From positions 1 to 27,546 of the forward strand of contig UZAN01047025.1 in the NCBI GenBank assembly GCA_900618425.1: a DNA stretch of 27,546 nucleotides, in the 5' to 3' direction. The translations under genes and the position numbers were made by a program. Below, piece after piece: positions 10,881-22,694 of this stretch. The first letter of the stretch is position 1. Every line of letters begins with the position of its first letter. The notes beneath the pieces are model-generated. The model did no database searches and had not been told where the DNA came from. It worked only from the letters and a program-made list of their open reading frames with translations. This DNA is from Echinostoma caproni. Taxonomy: Eukaryota; Platyhelminthes; Trematoda; Plagiorchiida; Echinostomatidae.

Positions 10881-13769
10881 ACTATAATTACTACAAAGGG
10901 GCGGTATTTTCATGGCGGCAGATGAAACATTTGCAAACAGATTACCTCTCGCTCAGTGATTAATTAATAAACAGTTCATTTAACTGCGTAACGGAGTATA
11001 GTCAGTTGGTTAAAGTGATACACGAGTCCTACATGAAGGATACGTTGTATACATTATCAGAATTTTTAAGCAATAAGTGACTACTGAAAGCCGGTCAAAA
11101 TGTGATGTCACAAGGCACACTATAGATTAGGGATTGATTGATTTTCAAAAGGCTACAACTGTTTTCGATGGAATTACACAGTGTGTGTTTGTGTGCCGAT
11201 GAATCTGTTTACGATTACTCATTGTGTTATGTAATCAGAGCCGTTGCTCGGTCCGCTCTCTTATTTGTTTCTGAGTGCATTGAGCCGGGTAACAGTATTA
11301 AAATTGTCAGCGCTTCTTTATTATGCGAGCGTTTTTCGCATTCCACATTGGCTTTGCAGTCCGTTTTGATTTATTTCTTAAGTAAATGGGTCTGCACGTA
11401 CTCGGCTTACAAGTATTTAACTTTTTTTCGAATAATAAATTTGTGGAATATGGGGTAGTCGGAATAGTATTGAATGTCGGAATACGAGAATCCGTACTGT
11501 AATATTCGGAACTGGATAGGTTCCAACCCGAACTGCAGACGCCAATGAAATACATGGAGAATTGGTAGCAGCAAGTGACAATGTTCATTCATAGAAATAG
11601 AGCATGTTTTATAGAAGGTGCTAATTCATATCATTGATTAAAGGACCACCGTCCAATCACCTAACCGTTTGCGCAGACGCATCGCATGTACTAACTTTGA
11701 TGTGATGTTCACCCGGGGTTTGATTGGTCCAGCTGTCTAAAATTTGATTGGATAACATGAAGCTCTACCTAGTCGTACTTGGCATGCGGTCATTTATGTC
11801 TAGATCACCACAAGAAGCCTCGTCTGTACGTGGATAAGGTGAATATTAGCTGGAGCCATAAAGTTTGCTATGTCTCAAAGACAATAACGCTACCCTCAAG
11901 AGCGAGCTGTTATTCATTGGCTTTCCAAAGGCGCGTGTATTATTCGCGTATTACTTCTCGTCCTCCTACTCCTCTGATCGGCTACCCGGTGACTTATGAG
12001 GTACCGGGTTTAATCCTCAGTCGGGTCGATGGATTTGCGCATTGCTGATATGACCCAATCAGGTCTGTTCGATAGTGCTTCCTAGATTTTTTAGCTCACG
12101 CCACATTTACCCGACAAATTCATCATCTCATAAAATTAAATCCTTCATTCCTCCTGCATATTACCACAGAGAATCGGTGATATTCAACTGACAAACTCTG
12201 GTTTCATGATTATTGGATGGGATTATAGAAACGTATTCACCTTTTCAATCCCAGGAAATCATTGAACACCAATCTCTATCGTACATGAACAAAATATGAA
12301 CCCGGCCGGATTCGTGAACGGCAATCGGTTGCTAATCACCATCAGATTATTCACGTAATGCAAATTATTCATTTAAAATCTTTAGGCGCAAAGCAAGGAG
12401 GGCAACTTATCTCTAAACAGGATCGTTTTCAAGCAATGCACTGTTGACGATACCGGCTGGGTACACATTCTGTCAGCAGTTAGGATCGGAAACGCGTGAA
12501 ATATCTAAATTCGGCTAGCCTCTAAGCGTGTTTCTCTAAATAGTTGTACAGGTGTTTACCAAACTCGTGCAACATCACCCTCATTTTGGAAATCCATTTC
12601 AGCTTGCAATATCATACTTATATATAGATGGCTATGAGTAAAGTGTAATTATTCCTGACTTTATCTCCAACATCTATGTTCTTGGTTCATTTCTATCACC
12701 ATTTAACTGTGGGCGCCCTTGAGTGTCGCCATAAAATTTGCAGTAGTTCGAAAGTTACAGCTCTGATTTAGAAAATATTTTGGGCAAAGCAGCATGAGAG
12801 CTCATTCTTTTTAATAGATATAAGAGTTTCGATTAGGTTGAGCACACGTATTCTAAATTTCTATTCTTTTTTCACTCAGTGCACAGTAAACCAGCAAATT
12901 ATTGAAAATATTCCAACTTAAATAAATTGCTAAATTATTAGGCTACAAACTGCTCACGCATTATCTCCAATACTGGAAGAACTGGAAACACAGTCTAAGA
13001 AAGACAGGTTGATCTTCTAAAGTTGACCTTGAGATTTGCCGCTCGTTGCATAAGCTTCCTGTAGTGTCACCATGCGTAGCAGCTGGGATTTTAATTTAAT
13101 CGAAAACTTTTACCTGTATCAGAAACAGGGCTAAATTAGCTACCTTGCAACTGGTCGCCGGTGTTAAGGGTGTGTGGTATATTAGAGAAAACTTGGAAAT
13201 TCTGTTTGGCAGTCAACTTGGTGGATTCCATGCTAAAGCGACTGCGTGCAGTGCTCAAAAATGAAGAGGAATAAATGGAACATGGACGAGATGAAAGTGC
13301 AATAACTCTGTGGCTTTAGGCATATCCGGAACGCATTGAAATAATTCTGTGATGTGAAAACCAGACTATATGAGCCTGGACCGAAAACAAATGGAATCGG
13401 TCACTGGATTCTCACATCACCTGTTCCAGCTACAGGGAAATCATAATTTGTTTCCTCTCACCTAATTGTCATGCTCAAAACAAGCACCGTCGAAATTGAA
13501 GCGTCTGGAAACAAACAATAAATGCCACCATGGTTGATAAACATTTCTCTCCTATTCTTAGAGAATATGCAAATCATCGTTAGGTAGTTATAGTCTCTTT
13601 TAAATTTTTGTTTTTAATTTTGAGAAAAAAGTTTATTGCTTCCTGGAAGCCAATTACCATCACATCCAGTTCAGAGACATGATGCCGGAAAATCTATCTA
13701 TACCAGTATCATGTAAATCTCTGTTGTTTGAAATACTATTGCAAACCTATTGCCGAATTACGTTACTTT
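10881..13769. other. 2.9 kb without recognised features
   Basis: This AT-rich stretch has no open frame with a recognisable motif, no RT blocks and no convincing RNA gene. A TATAGTCAGTTGG at about 10998 resembles a tRNA A box lacking one base, but no matching B box follows. A moderately long open frame at 11779-12048 (89 codons, +) has no recognisable domain, start context or neighbour and is most likely chance. Confidence 0.45.
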
Positions 13770-13993
13770 TCAGGTACAAATAGTGTACAGTCTGTATGAC
13801 ATCATCCGCGTATGATGGAAGCATCGCGTGAATCACGATAATGTCAAACGACGAGTGCTGGGGTCTGATAGTGTTCTGTTAGGCAAAACCACTTTATTGC
13901 ATTGTCTTAGGTGATTGATGCACTTCCTACAAATGCCTGAGCAACAGTTGCCACATCGTGCACTATTCGCACACATCGGTCCGGGTTGGAAGA
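13770..13993 (+). mobile_element. RTE-like LINE fragment C, running into the assembly gap
   Basis: In one frame with two stops the sequence reads IIRV, stop, WKHRVNHDNVKRRVLGSD, LLGKTTLLHCLR, stop, LMHFLQMPEQQLPHRALF, AHIGPGWK, and is then cut by the N run. These align block by block with fragment B (SIARI, RRVLG) and fragments A and D (LRWLGxxLRM, RRALF or RTLF, GLGWKK). The rest of the tail presumably lies in the gap or was lost. The very long open frames that seem to run across this point exist only because the N run cannot contain stop codons. Confidence 0.8.
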
Positions 13994-14943
13994 NNNNNNN
14001 NNNNNNNNNNNNNNNNNNNNNNNNNNNNNNNNNNNNNNNNNNNNNNNNNNNNNNNNNNNNNNNNNNNNNNNNNNNNNNNNNNNNNNNNNNNNNNNNNNNN
14101 NNNNNNNNNNNNNNNNNNNNNNNNNNNNNNNNNNNNNNNNNNNNNNNNNNNNNNNNNNNNNNNNNNNNNNNNNNNNNNNNNNNNNNNNNNNNNNNNNNNN
14201 NNNNNNNNNNNNNNNNNNNNNNNNNNNNNNNNNNNNNNNNNNNNNNNNNNNNNNNNNNNNNNNNNNNNNNNNNNNNNNNNNNNNNNNNNNNNNNNNNNNN
14301 NNNNNNNNNNNNNNNNNNNNNNNNNNNNNNNNNNNNNNNNNNNNNNNNNNNNNNNNNNNNNNNNNNNNNNNNNNNNNNNNNNNNNNNNNNNNNNNNNNNN
14401 NNNNNNNNNNNNNNNNNNNNNNNNNNNNNNNNNNNNNNNNNNNNNNNNNNNNNNNNNNNNNNNNNNNNNNNNNNNNNNNNNNNNNNNNNNNNNNNNNNNN
14501 NNNNNNNNNNNNNNNNNNNNNNNNNNNNNNNNNNNNNNNNNNNNNNNNNNNNNNNNNNNNNNNNNNNNNNNNNNNNNNNNNNNNNNNNNNNNNNNNNNNN
14601 NNNNNNNNNNNNNNNNNNNNNNNNNNNNNNNNNNNNNNNNNNNNNNNNNNNNNNNNNNNNNNNNNNNNNNNNNNNNNNNNNNNNNNNNNNNNNNNNNNNN
14701 NNNNNNNNNNNNNNNNNNNNNNNNNNNNNNNNNNNNNNNNNNNNNNNNNNNNNNNNNNNNNNNNNNNNNNNNNNNNNNNNNNNNNNNNNNNNNNNNNNNN
14801 NNNNNNNNNNNNNNNNNNNNNNNNNNNNNNNNNNNNNNNNNNNNNNNNNNNNNNNNNNNNNNNNNNNNNNNNNNNNNNNNNNNNNNNNNNNNNNNNNNNN
14901 NNNNNNNNNNNNNNNNNNNNNNNNNNNNNNNNNNNNNNNNNNN
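13994..14943. other. Assembly gap (950 N)
   Basis: A run of 950 unknown bases. It interrupts LINE fragment C and is followed immediately by a C homopolymer, so the gap probably reflects a repeat or a difficult GC-rich tract. True size may differ. Confidence 1.
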
Positions 14944-14999
14944 CCCCCCCCCCCCCACGCCCCGCCCCGCCCCATCTCCCTCTCTCGCTCCGCCCCCGG
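14944..14999 (-). other. C-rich tract beside the gap, quadruplex-capable on the - strand
   Basis: Thirteen C in a row followed by CCCC runs separated by one or two bases, then a pyrimidine-rich stretch. The - strand fits the canonical quadruplex pattern. Because it abuts an N run, part of it may be sequencing or gap-closing error. Confidence 0.6.
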
Positions 15000-15569
15000 A
15001 TTAGACTGAATACAAACTGGTCAAACTGTCAATTTTGGAGAGGTAGAAAGTGTGTACTGATAGGGGAGATGAGGGTAGAGAACTCTTCTGACTATCTAGC
15101 CTAAACCGATCCAAATTATCTAATCGAATAGGTTTGTGCTGAGATGGAAGCAAGTCAGTGGCCTCAAAACAGTTCCCCGTGATCAGACAATCGGATTGTG
15201 ATCGAAAACGAAGCACAATCCGGATCGATTTGTCAATATTGAATAAAATACACTGAAATACCTTCAAACACAGGGCTGAATTTTTTTTTAAATTTTTTAT
15301 TCAGTCTTTCCACATCCAATTTGGATTAGTCCCATTTGATTTTTTTTTTTGGTTTTGAAAACATAATTCGTTTGACAACAAGAATCTACCTTTCAAAATA
15401 AACATTTGGCCAAATTACCGGTTTTTTAGAAAAATGTTTTCGGATTGCTTGATTCTTCAATCGGTTGAGTGAGTTTCAGCGTCAGCGTGTTACAAACATT
15501 TCATTCACCGTCAATCCTCGTCTCTAATCCCATCTAATATGAACTCTGATCTACGAATTTTAACAAACC
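15000..15569. other. Intergenic with hairpin and T-tracts
   Basis: CGGATTGTG at 15192-15200 pairs exactly with CACAATCCG at 15214-15222 over a 13-base loop. Long T runs occur at about 15282-15299 and 15341-15350. No gene was recognised. Confidence 0.45.
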
Positions 15570-16465
15570 GATCAGGTCCCCTTCCCTTGGAAGGAATCGA
15601 TGGTCGTCCCCAACTTTAGAAAGAACCGGTATAGTGACAGCGTCAATCATATGACTATAAGCTTTATCTCAATATCGTCAAGGTATTTGGGGTCCGATGG
15701 TATTTTATGCTGAAGGAGCTGACCCGCAAGGTACAGGCTGGGTAACGCGCTGGTCATGGATGCATCTATCAAATCGTCACCCTCCGACAGCTGCTAGAGC
15801 ACCGTTATGCCTGCCACAGAATAACAATCATTGTGTTGTTGGATATCTGTATGAACTTGCACTCCATCTATGGGACCTCATTAAGGAACTGTTTGGTGAA
15901 GAATGGAGTACCTGGGAATTGTGAGTCAAGTTTCATTCCGACTTTTACCAGAGTCTGTCTATTTGTTTACAAACGCTTCACTATCAACCTTCGGTGACAT
16001 CCACACCCGAGCTACAAGACCCGATTTTCAATACTTTGTCAATTATGTCACCGTCTTCAGTGAAATTCCACAAAACTATCCTATATCCCCATTTCTTTCC
16101 GGCTTTGTCAAAGAGGAGGTTGTGCAGAATGCTTTCTCCGGTCTAGCAAGCGGTGAAATCGAGCTCGTACAACAGAATAGTGTACTTAGAATAAGCTCGC
16201 TTCACACCACCTCCGATGGCTTGGATACGTATTACGTATGGATGCCGATCGTCTACCTCTCCGTACTCTCTTTGCACATGCCGGGCTTGGCTGGAAGAAG
16301 CGGCGCGATGGTGATCAGACCACGACATGATATAGAGGTATGCAGAAGCTAACTTCCGCTTTGGCTTCGGTCGGTTCAGCCCGATTTCCATATTGAGGCC
16401 CAAGAGATAGGAAGTTTCGCTGGTTACAGACGTTGAGAAATATGGTTCAGAATGAAAGTCACTGA
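15570..16465 (+). mobile_element. RTE-like LINE fragment D with the catalytic middle deleted
   Basis: The N-terminal RT blocks are readable across three frames: VPFPWKESMVVPNFRKNR (normally WxESVVVPxFKKG) at 15576, then HMTISFISISSRYLGS (normally HRGISLIxIASKLLA), then from 15770 QIVTLRQLLEHRYACHR, ITIIVLLDIC and CLVKNGVPGNC, then YPISPFLSGFVKEEVVQNAF at about 16090. The sequence next jumps to the C-terminal tail from 16196: HHLRWLGYVLRMDADRLPLR, TLFAHAGLGWKKRRDGDQT, stop, YRGMQKLTSALASVGSARFP, FRWLQTLRNMVQNESH, stop at 16463-16465. The YxDD motif and the following 250-300 residues, present in fragment B, are missing. Frameshifts and stops make it inactive. Confidence 0.85.
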
Positions 16466-17229
16466 CACGAATGCCGTATGATCTGCTTGTGAAAATCCCA
16501 TGCACCGAAAAATAACGATAAACTAAAACAAAACTAAAACCGAAATGTGTACATTGAAACACAAATAATTGTTGTTAGTCTTGTTATTTGCTACTATTCA
16601 TTTCAAACATTTAGCCTCCATTTCACTCTGTTCTGTATCTTCCATCCTCTGTTAATAATAATGTTTTGGTATTGGCACAATGCTTCCCTGCTAGCAAGCA
16701 GCTGATATATATATATATATANAAGAGAGAGAGTTCTGGTCGATTGTGATGCACTGAAATATTTTCTTTATGATCAAATGGAGTTTCATTGTATTTATCA
16801 CCTGTATAAATACCTTAGGTATGGACAATAATTTATATCTTGTCTAATGCGATCCACGTACTTACTAGGTTGCATAAGTGTCAATTTAACGTGCCTGACC
16901 TTCAGTGCCAAGATTAAATGATCTGAACATGAAAAACACAAACTTTATCAAGTGTGACAACGCAATATTTTCTAATAGGAATGACTCAAAAATTATCCCA
17001 AGTTATTTCCATAAACCCTTGCCACCTCGGATGTTTGTTATGAGGCATTTTTTATCCGACAGATAATCCATTATAGTAACGTTATTGAATAACCAAATGA
17101 AAATGTTTACAACCCGGGGAAATTACATTAAATAAGGTTTCATAATAATGATCTATGTTTGATATCTAACTCACTGAATTCGAGAAATATGAACACACAA
17201 GTGTTTCACAGGGACCTGTTTCTTCAGTT

Positions 17230-17232
<3 letters not shown>
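16466..17232. other. Intergenic, microsatellite-bearing
   Basis: AT-rich, no gene recognised. A short TA tract lies at 16705-16721, beside a single N at 16722 and a short GA tract. Confidence 0.45.

Positions 17233-17262
<30 letters not shown>
17233..17262. repeat. (TA)n microsatellite
   Basis: Fifteen AT dinucleotides in a row. Confidence 0.95.
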
Positions 17263-17263
<1 letters not shown>

Positions 17264-17379
17264 CAGGAAAGATGAAAGTCAAAGTTGAGGAAGCACTTTG
17301 GAGATGCGGAAACCTTAAGGATTCATGAAAGTGATCTAATTTACAAGTTGTTGATTAAGCCATTCACATTTTTCAAGTG

Positions 17380-17407
17380 ATGAATGATGATAATGATGAT
17401 GATGATT
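17380..17407. repeat. (GAT)n microsatellite
   Basis: A short imperfect GAT or ATG trinucleotide repeat with one interruption. Confidence 0.85.
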
Positions 17408-17540
17408 TAGATGTTTATACGATGTACCGACAAAAAGAAATTTTATCATTATGCAATGTAAACCCAATTTGCAGCTCCGGGAGTGGATGGGAGAGGATCA
17501 AGTCTGGAAAGAATCATTTTAATGATTTCTGATGATATCC

Positions 17541-17621
17541 GGTGTTGTGGGTTAGATGCGCGTCTAATCTCAGCCAAATCGACGCTAGGGCCGATTTTTA
17601 GTATTACTAACCCACAACACC
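17541..17621. repeat. 15-bp perfect inverted repeat with 51-base spacer
   Basis: GGTGTTGTGGGTTAG at 17541-17555 is the exact reverse complement of 17607-17621. The 51-base centre contains a short self-complementary word (ATGCGCGTCTAAT region). There is no clear element identity; it could be a small foldback element, a MITE-like remnant, or the hairpin of a structured RNA. An 89-codon open frame (17483-17752, +) passes through it but has no recognised domain. Confidence 0.7.
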
Positions 17622-20211
17622 TGAATGATTTTCTCGAGACTTTTTCATTCCAAACTCACTGCCGGAGCTACAAATTAGGTTTGCATTGCATAGTTCACAT
17701 CAGAAGTTCAATTATAAGAATGACCAGACAGAAGACGACTGGCTGGGCATAACTGACGAACGACAAGGACCGGGAACCCGAGCGTGTGTTTCTGGAGAAT
17801 TTTGTCCGGTTANGTTATTCATATACTACTCATTATAGATTTTATCATGTTTAATACCATTTACCAACAGACATTTCAAATTGATCGATAGCTCGTACGG
17901 TTTGCCTCATGCACTTTTCTTCTTCCTCTCCTCGCCTACCCCACCCACCCCCTTGACAGTCAAGTCATCCAGTCACAGGACCGCATCCAATTCGAAGATA
18001 CAGTTGGGCAGCGGAGTGTAACTGCGAGGACGAATCTGGCAATCGGTGATTTGGTAGCTCTGCCCACTGTGTGTGTGTGTGTGTGCAATGTGCATCACTT
18101 TGATCCGAGCTATTTTCGTCCTTGTAGTCCAAATTCCGTATGTGTAAACAATGCATGACTCACCCTCGGTTATCGGGACGTGAGATCAGGAGGCGAGGGC
18201 GGGGGGGGGTTTCGGGCATATAGAAGATCCACAGAACTCTGTAAATCATGACTCATTCGGGGCCAAATGCGTGTCATTTGAAATTGGCACCCACGGGAGC
18301 GAAATTGGTTCGACTGAACAAATTCGCCGTCTTGTCAGACGCTACGAATCAGGTGTGTGTGTGTCTATGGTTGTTTACAACAGGAAAAATGATTTGCCAG
18401 CAATGTCCGGAATATGGTTGTTTTGTTGTAATAGATCACCCCTTCTGCAGAATCATGTTCGCCAGGCCTAGATAACGGGGAATTTGTAGCATGAATTTGT
18501 TCTGGTTACCGTCAACACAAAGGAATTCTGGCAATGCTCTTGGTTTCTGGTAATATCAGATGAATTTCCGATTATTCCAGAAACAAATTCCATAAATTAA
18601 TCACATGAACTCTGAAAGGGTTATCCACAGTTTGTAGAAAGATATATAAGCATTTTTTTGCTAAAATTGATACCCAGATTCGCAATGTACTATTCCTTTC
18701 TCAAGCGCCACACGAAAGCAGTTGCGTGTATTGTGAAAATATTATTAACGTTCTTTTCCATCTTTGTACAGCACACTTTGGTCAAGAGACCAGCTGAACA
18801 GCAAACTATAATTATAAGATTAGTTTATTCCATTGAATATCAAAGCACATCATTTGAACACATGCATCGTTCAAGGTCATCATAAGATACTTCTGAAGGT
18901 CGTTGTTCAAGCGGATCCCGGTACAATATTATGACGGTAAATGGCTAACGGAAAGAGTGAAAATACCTCATTCAGTATTCTTTTAAATTTATTCAACTTT
19001 ATTTTATATTTCTATGTTTGTATATATACGTATGTATATCTAAATACAGGTATTCGCCAAGACCATGAGACACCCTGACTTTCATCGTATACGTTACTTC
19101 CAACACTTAGTGTTTCGAGCCTCTTTCACAGGATCGAATATTATATTGCCCCACATCAGACGTAATATATCTGTAATAATATCCACTTGTCTTTGCTTTT
19201 ATGAGACGACTGTCAATAAAATGTAGGATTTTTCAATTTAGACGATGGTTGCTGGTGCATCAGTTGTAAATTAATTAAGGCCACACTAAAAAAAATCCCT
19301 AGAATTTATTTATCAAAGTGACCCATGGAGTTGATACAGGTATTTTGCCTTCATCTCGTCCATGTTCCATTTACCTTTCTTCAGTTTTGAACACTGGAGG
19401 CAGCCGCTTTTGCATCGAGTTCACCAATTGGACTACCCAACGGAGTTTGCCAGTTTCCTGTAATACATCCCACATTCTGGCCAATGATGCCCACTTTCGA
19501 GACAGCTTACTTATCCCCGTTTCCAACACAAAGAAACGTTTTCAATTACATTAAAAATAACCAACTGCTGGGAAGTAATTGAATGAACTCGACATTGGGC
19601 TTGACCCCTCTGGAAACCTCATAAATGTGAAAAAGCGCAACATTTACTTAGATTTCACCGTTTTCTACTACCAACTTTAACCTAGAAGATAAACTAACCT
19701 TCACTTGTGAAAAATATGACTTCCGCGGATGCATTTTGAGAGTGAAAGTTATGCGAAAATCTCCCTTATCAATGCAAGGAATTTCGCGAGATCCACATTC
19801 TTGTGTGTACACGAGATCAACATTTGGACGCTATGTATTTACTTCCCTTTCAATTGGTCAGGCGGAATGGATATTTACTGCTTTTGACAGGTTAAACGAA
19901 ATTCCTCATAAACCTAGCTCAGTAGATCAGCTTTCACCGTATGCTGAGTTATTCGTTGGTCACCAGTGAGATAAACCTATTGGCAAATAGACGGGCGGAG
20001 CGATTTGAATTTGGGGGTAAAATCAATGTGTGCTTTGTTTTTTTGTTTTTTTTTATTTGGAGGGGGGAGGGAGTTTAATAACAGCCTCAGCTGCATTTCA
20101 AATTGAGCTAACATTTTTCAAACGGTAGAGGGAGGAGAAAACGATTAACCCGCCCAGACTATTATCCACATTGGTTGTGTACAATTTTTTCTCGGCAACA
20201 GTCAAATTCAC
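17622..20211. other. 2.6 kb without recognised gene
   Basis: The stretch includes a GT microsatellite (18068-18085), a G10 tract near 18200, and a T-rich then G-rich stretch near 20040-20075. I searched the - strand downstream of the PLE remnant for a GIY-YIG endonuclease (CxxC and GIY motifs) and saw none. On the - strand at about 19080-19150, CGAAACAC preceded by CCTGTGA recalls a hammerhead core but lacks required bases. Open frames here show no domain. Confidence 0.4.
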
Positions 20212-21235
20212 CTATCGTTTTGCTTCGATGAGAAGGATGTCGAGGAAGGAGTGTTGTTCATCCTTTTCTTCTTCTCGTGTGAAGTTGATACCAGGCACCT
20301 GCCCGTTGATCATTTGGTGGATCTGAGCTACCATGGAAGCTCCGAGTATGCCGAATGTGTCATCCACATACCGTATCCACAGACGAGGTTGTGGAATTCC
20401 GAAGGCCTTGGCTTCGAAATGTTTTATAGCCGCATCCACAAGTAGGTCTGAGAGTGGGGAACCCATTTAAGTTCCTCGTATCTGCGGGTATATCTTCCCG
20501 TCAAATTGGAAATAGATTTCTATACAGAGTTCTACGAGTTTCACTATTCTGTTCACGGATAGTCTCGTTCCTAATTGTAAATGTTGGTCATTTTGCAAAT
20601 AAGTGTCGAATACTTTCGATGACCATTTGCTTCGGTATATTAGTAAACAGTGGGGTCATATCGAAACAGACCATCGCTTCACTTGGTTCAATCATTAGTT
20701 GCTTGATGCGTTCTAGGACTGTCATGGAACTGTTCGCATCATTTTGGTTTGCAGATAGAGATGGGTGTAGAAGCTGGAAGAGGTACCTTGCCAGATTGTA
20801 GTTGGGTGCTGTTGTGGATGCGACAATGAGTGGTATTGGCACATGGGGTTTATGCACTTTCAGTAGTCCATAGAACCGTCATNNNNTCGGATCTTCTGTG
20901 GGTTTGACTCGTCTATATTCTTCATCTGTTAGTTTCTTGTTTTTCTTGAGAATCAACTCTGTTGCTTCACGGGATTCCTGTTGACCGGTTGATACGTCTA
21001 TTTGTCATCGATGAGTTCCTTTATCTTTTCACTGTATTCTGTTTTGCCCAACAGTAAGTAGGATTGCATTGCCTTTATCTACCGGAAAGATGACATTATG
21101 CGTGTCGTGTTTCAGCGATCAGGTAGAACCAATTCAGGATCAAACTGAACCAGTGAATATTTGTCCATTCTGCTCGAAATATTGTGCAGTATTTCCTCGA
21201 ATCGGAAACCGGTATTAACTTCAGCGCAAATATCT
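20212..21235 (-). mobile_element. Penelope-like element RT remnant, endonuclease missing
   Basis: Read on the - strand from about 21235: NTGFRFEEILHNISSRMDKY; VIFPVDKGNAI, where DKGN (21068-21079) is a PLE signature; a lysine-rich KKNKKLTDEEYRRVKP; RFYGLLKVHKPHVPIPLIV, the diagnostic PLE block; TTAPNYNLARYLFQLL; MVCFDMTPLFTNIP (normally FDVxSLFTNIP); FQFDGKIYPQIRGT, then a stop where a proline is usual, then MGSPLSDLLVDAAIKHFEAK; RLWIRYVDDTFGI with YVDD at 20359-20370; and INFTREEEKDEQHSFLDILL. It ends in a stop just after, where the fingerprint normally continues to a GIY-YIG endonuclease. At least two frameshifts (one near 20590), stops, and a 4-N run (20883-20886) interrupt it. PLEs are retroelements related to telomerase RT. 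This copy is inactive and truncated at its 3' end. Confidence 0.88.
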
Positions 21236-22694
21236 TAAATATTTTTGATCGAACCAACATATACTACTGATTCGGGGCGCAGTGTGTTAACATATACAAC
21301 AACATATACAACTTCAATCAAAGTCAACCTTGAAATCAAGGTAATTTTTGTGCACAGCTTTAAATGTTCGTATTGTTCTTACTCTAATGAAGCAAACAGC
21401 GCTTAAAACCAATAGTTCCCGTTATCTAAGTGAGGAGGACAGCAACAGAATTACACGAGCACACACAATGTTAATTTCCTATGAATAAAAACAGTTCCAT
21501 TCTCTTTGGTTACCTCTCAACTCCTCATGGTCTAGGCCAACCAATATTGACGAAAGGGGAATATCGATTGCATTCTGAACCATTCCATCTGCTGAGTATA
21601 AACGAATCAGGAAAATCAATGTTATAAAGACACACCAAGGCTTGTTTATTATTATTTTAAAAAAAATTACTTCAGTATAAATGCCGTTGCCCATACGACC
21701 CGTTACTTCACTTTCGATTAGACCTGTAAGCTTCATATTTGGCATTGCATGAAACGGTACCGCAGAAGGCAAATATATGTTGAACAGCACCGTTTATGAA
21801 AAAAAATCTAAATTTCTCCAGCGATAGTTGGATACTTGACAAAACGTTTCCATATGTTTACTGTTCAATTTCCAATTTTTTATATTTACGGATATCATTC
21901 GATAATCTACAAATCGTTGCTCGGTTTACGTTGTGTCGATATATTCAGAACCGAAACAAGCACCTCGATTCAACCACGGGGGACCATTCATTCGAACAAG
22001 CCCCCGACCAACTGGCATCCCTAATTCACAGTTTTCACTAGACTTGTCTGGCCGGCCAGATATAAGTACCACGTGCCCCACTGTCGTTTGTATTATTCTT
22101 ACAAAGGATTAACACTATGGACAAAACAACATCACGCTACCCACCGAAACTCAATAAATATATTAAACAACTTCCAAAAAATAACCGCCGGTTAAATATT
22201 AAATAGAAAACAATGAAAATTCAATTAGAAACTGACTGCACATCTCCGTTAGCCCCCTCCCCAGTCACAATAATCTATCCTGATATATTCCTGAAAAGTG
22301 TAACCGATCTGGGCCCTCTGCACGAACAGAAATACACACAAGTAAAACTGAACTGAACAACTCCTTGTAGATTTCGCATGCATCTAGATGGCTTCATCGT
22401 ACTCGGCCAACGAGTCTGTGTTGTCCGTTCAGACGTCATTGTTAAACGAGTGGTGTGTGTATGTGTGATCGGCAAGTATTCCACACACACACCAGTAGAC
22501 TACAGAGCCGTCAATGAAACCTGGCGTCCGCAAAAACGTGATTGATGCAGATGTTTTTTCACTGCGAGAAACACGATGCTGCTCGATCATTCTCAGATAT
22601 ATTGGAAATAAAAACAATTTCTTTCTCTATTTATCGATGCATACCGTGTTTTTCAAAGTTTTATTTCGCAGACTGAAATTTCTTTTTTATGTCC
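21236..22694. other. Intergenic, nothing recognised except a palindrome
   Basis: No gene recognised. A 14-base perfect palindrome TCTGGCCGGCCAGA lies at 22048-22061. The sequence just above 21235 may hold the decayed 5' part of the PLE, but no motif is readable. Confidence 0.4.

Noticed and set aside
10994..11050. A-box-like TATAGTCAGTTGGTTAAAG
   Set aside because: One consensus base is missing and no B box follows at a workable distance.
11779..12048. 89-codon open frame on the + strand
   Set aside because: No recognised domain or exon context; length is within chance expectation for a window of this size.
13833..15104. Very long open frames (330-380 codons) on both strands
   Set aside because: They exist only because the 950-N gap cannot contain stop codons; the real sequence at the ends is LINE tail and C-rich filler.
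17483..17752. 89-codon open frame across the 15-bp inverted repeat
   Set aside because: The inverted repeat explains part of the sequence and the frame has no recognised motif.
19080..19150. Possible second hammerhead on the - strand (CCTGTGA followed by CTCGAAACAC)
   Set aside because: The CTGATGA core lacks an essential base and no helix II can be drawn between the core segments.
19318..19554. 78-codon open frame on the + strand
   Set aside because: No motif, no homologous copy in the window and no neighbouring exon-like sequence.
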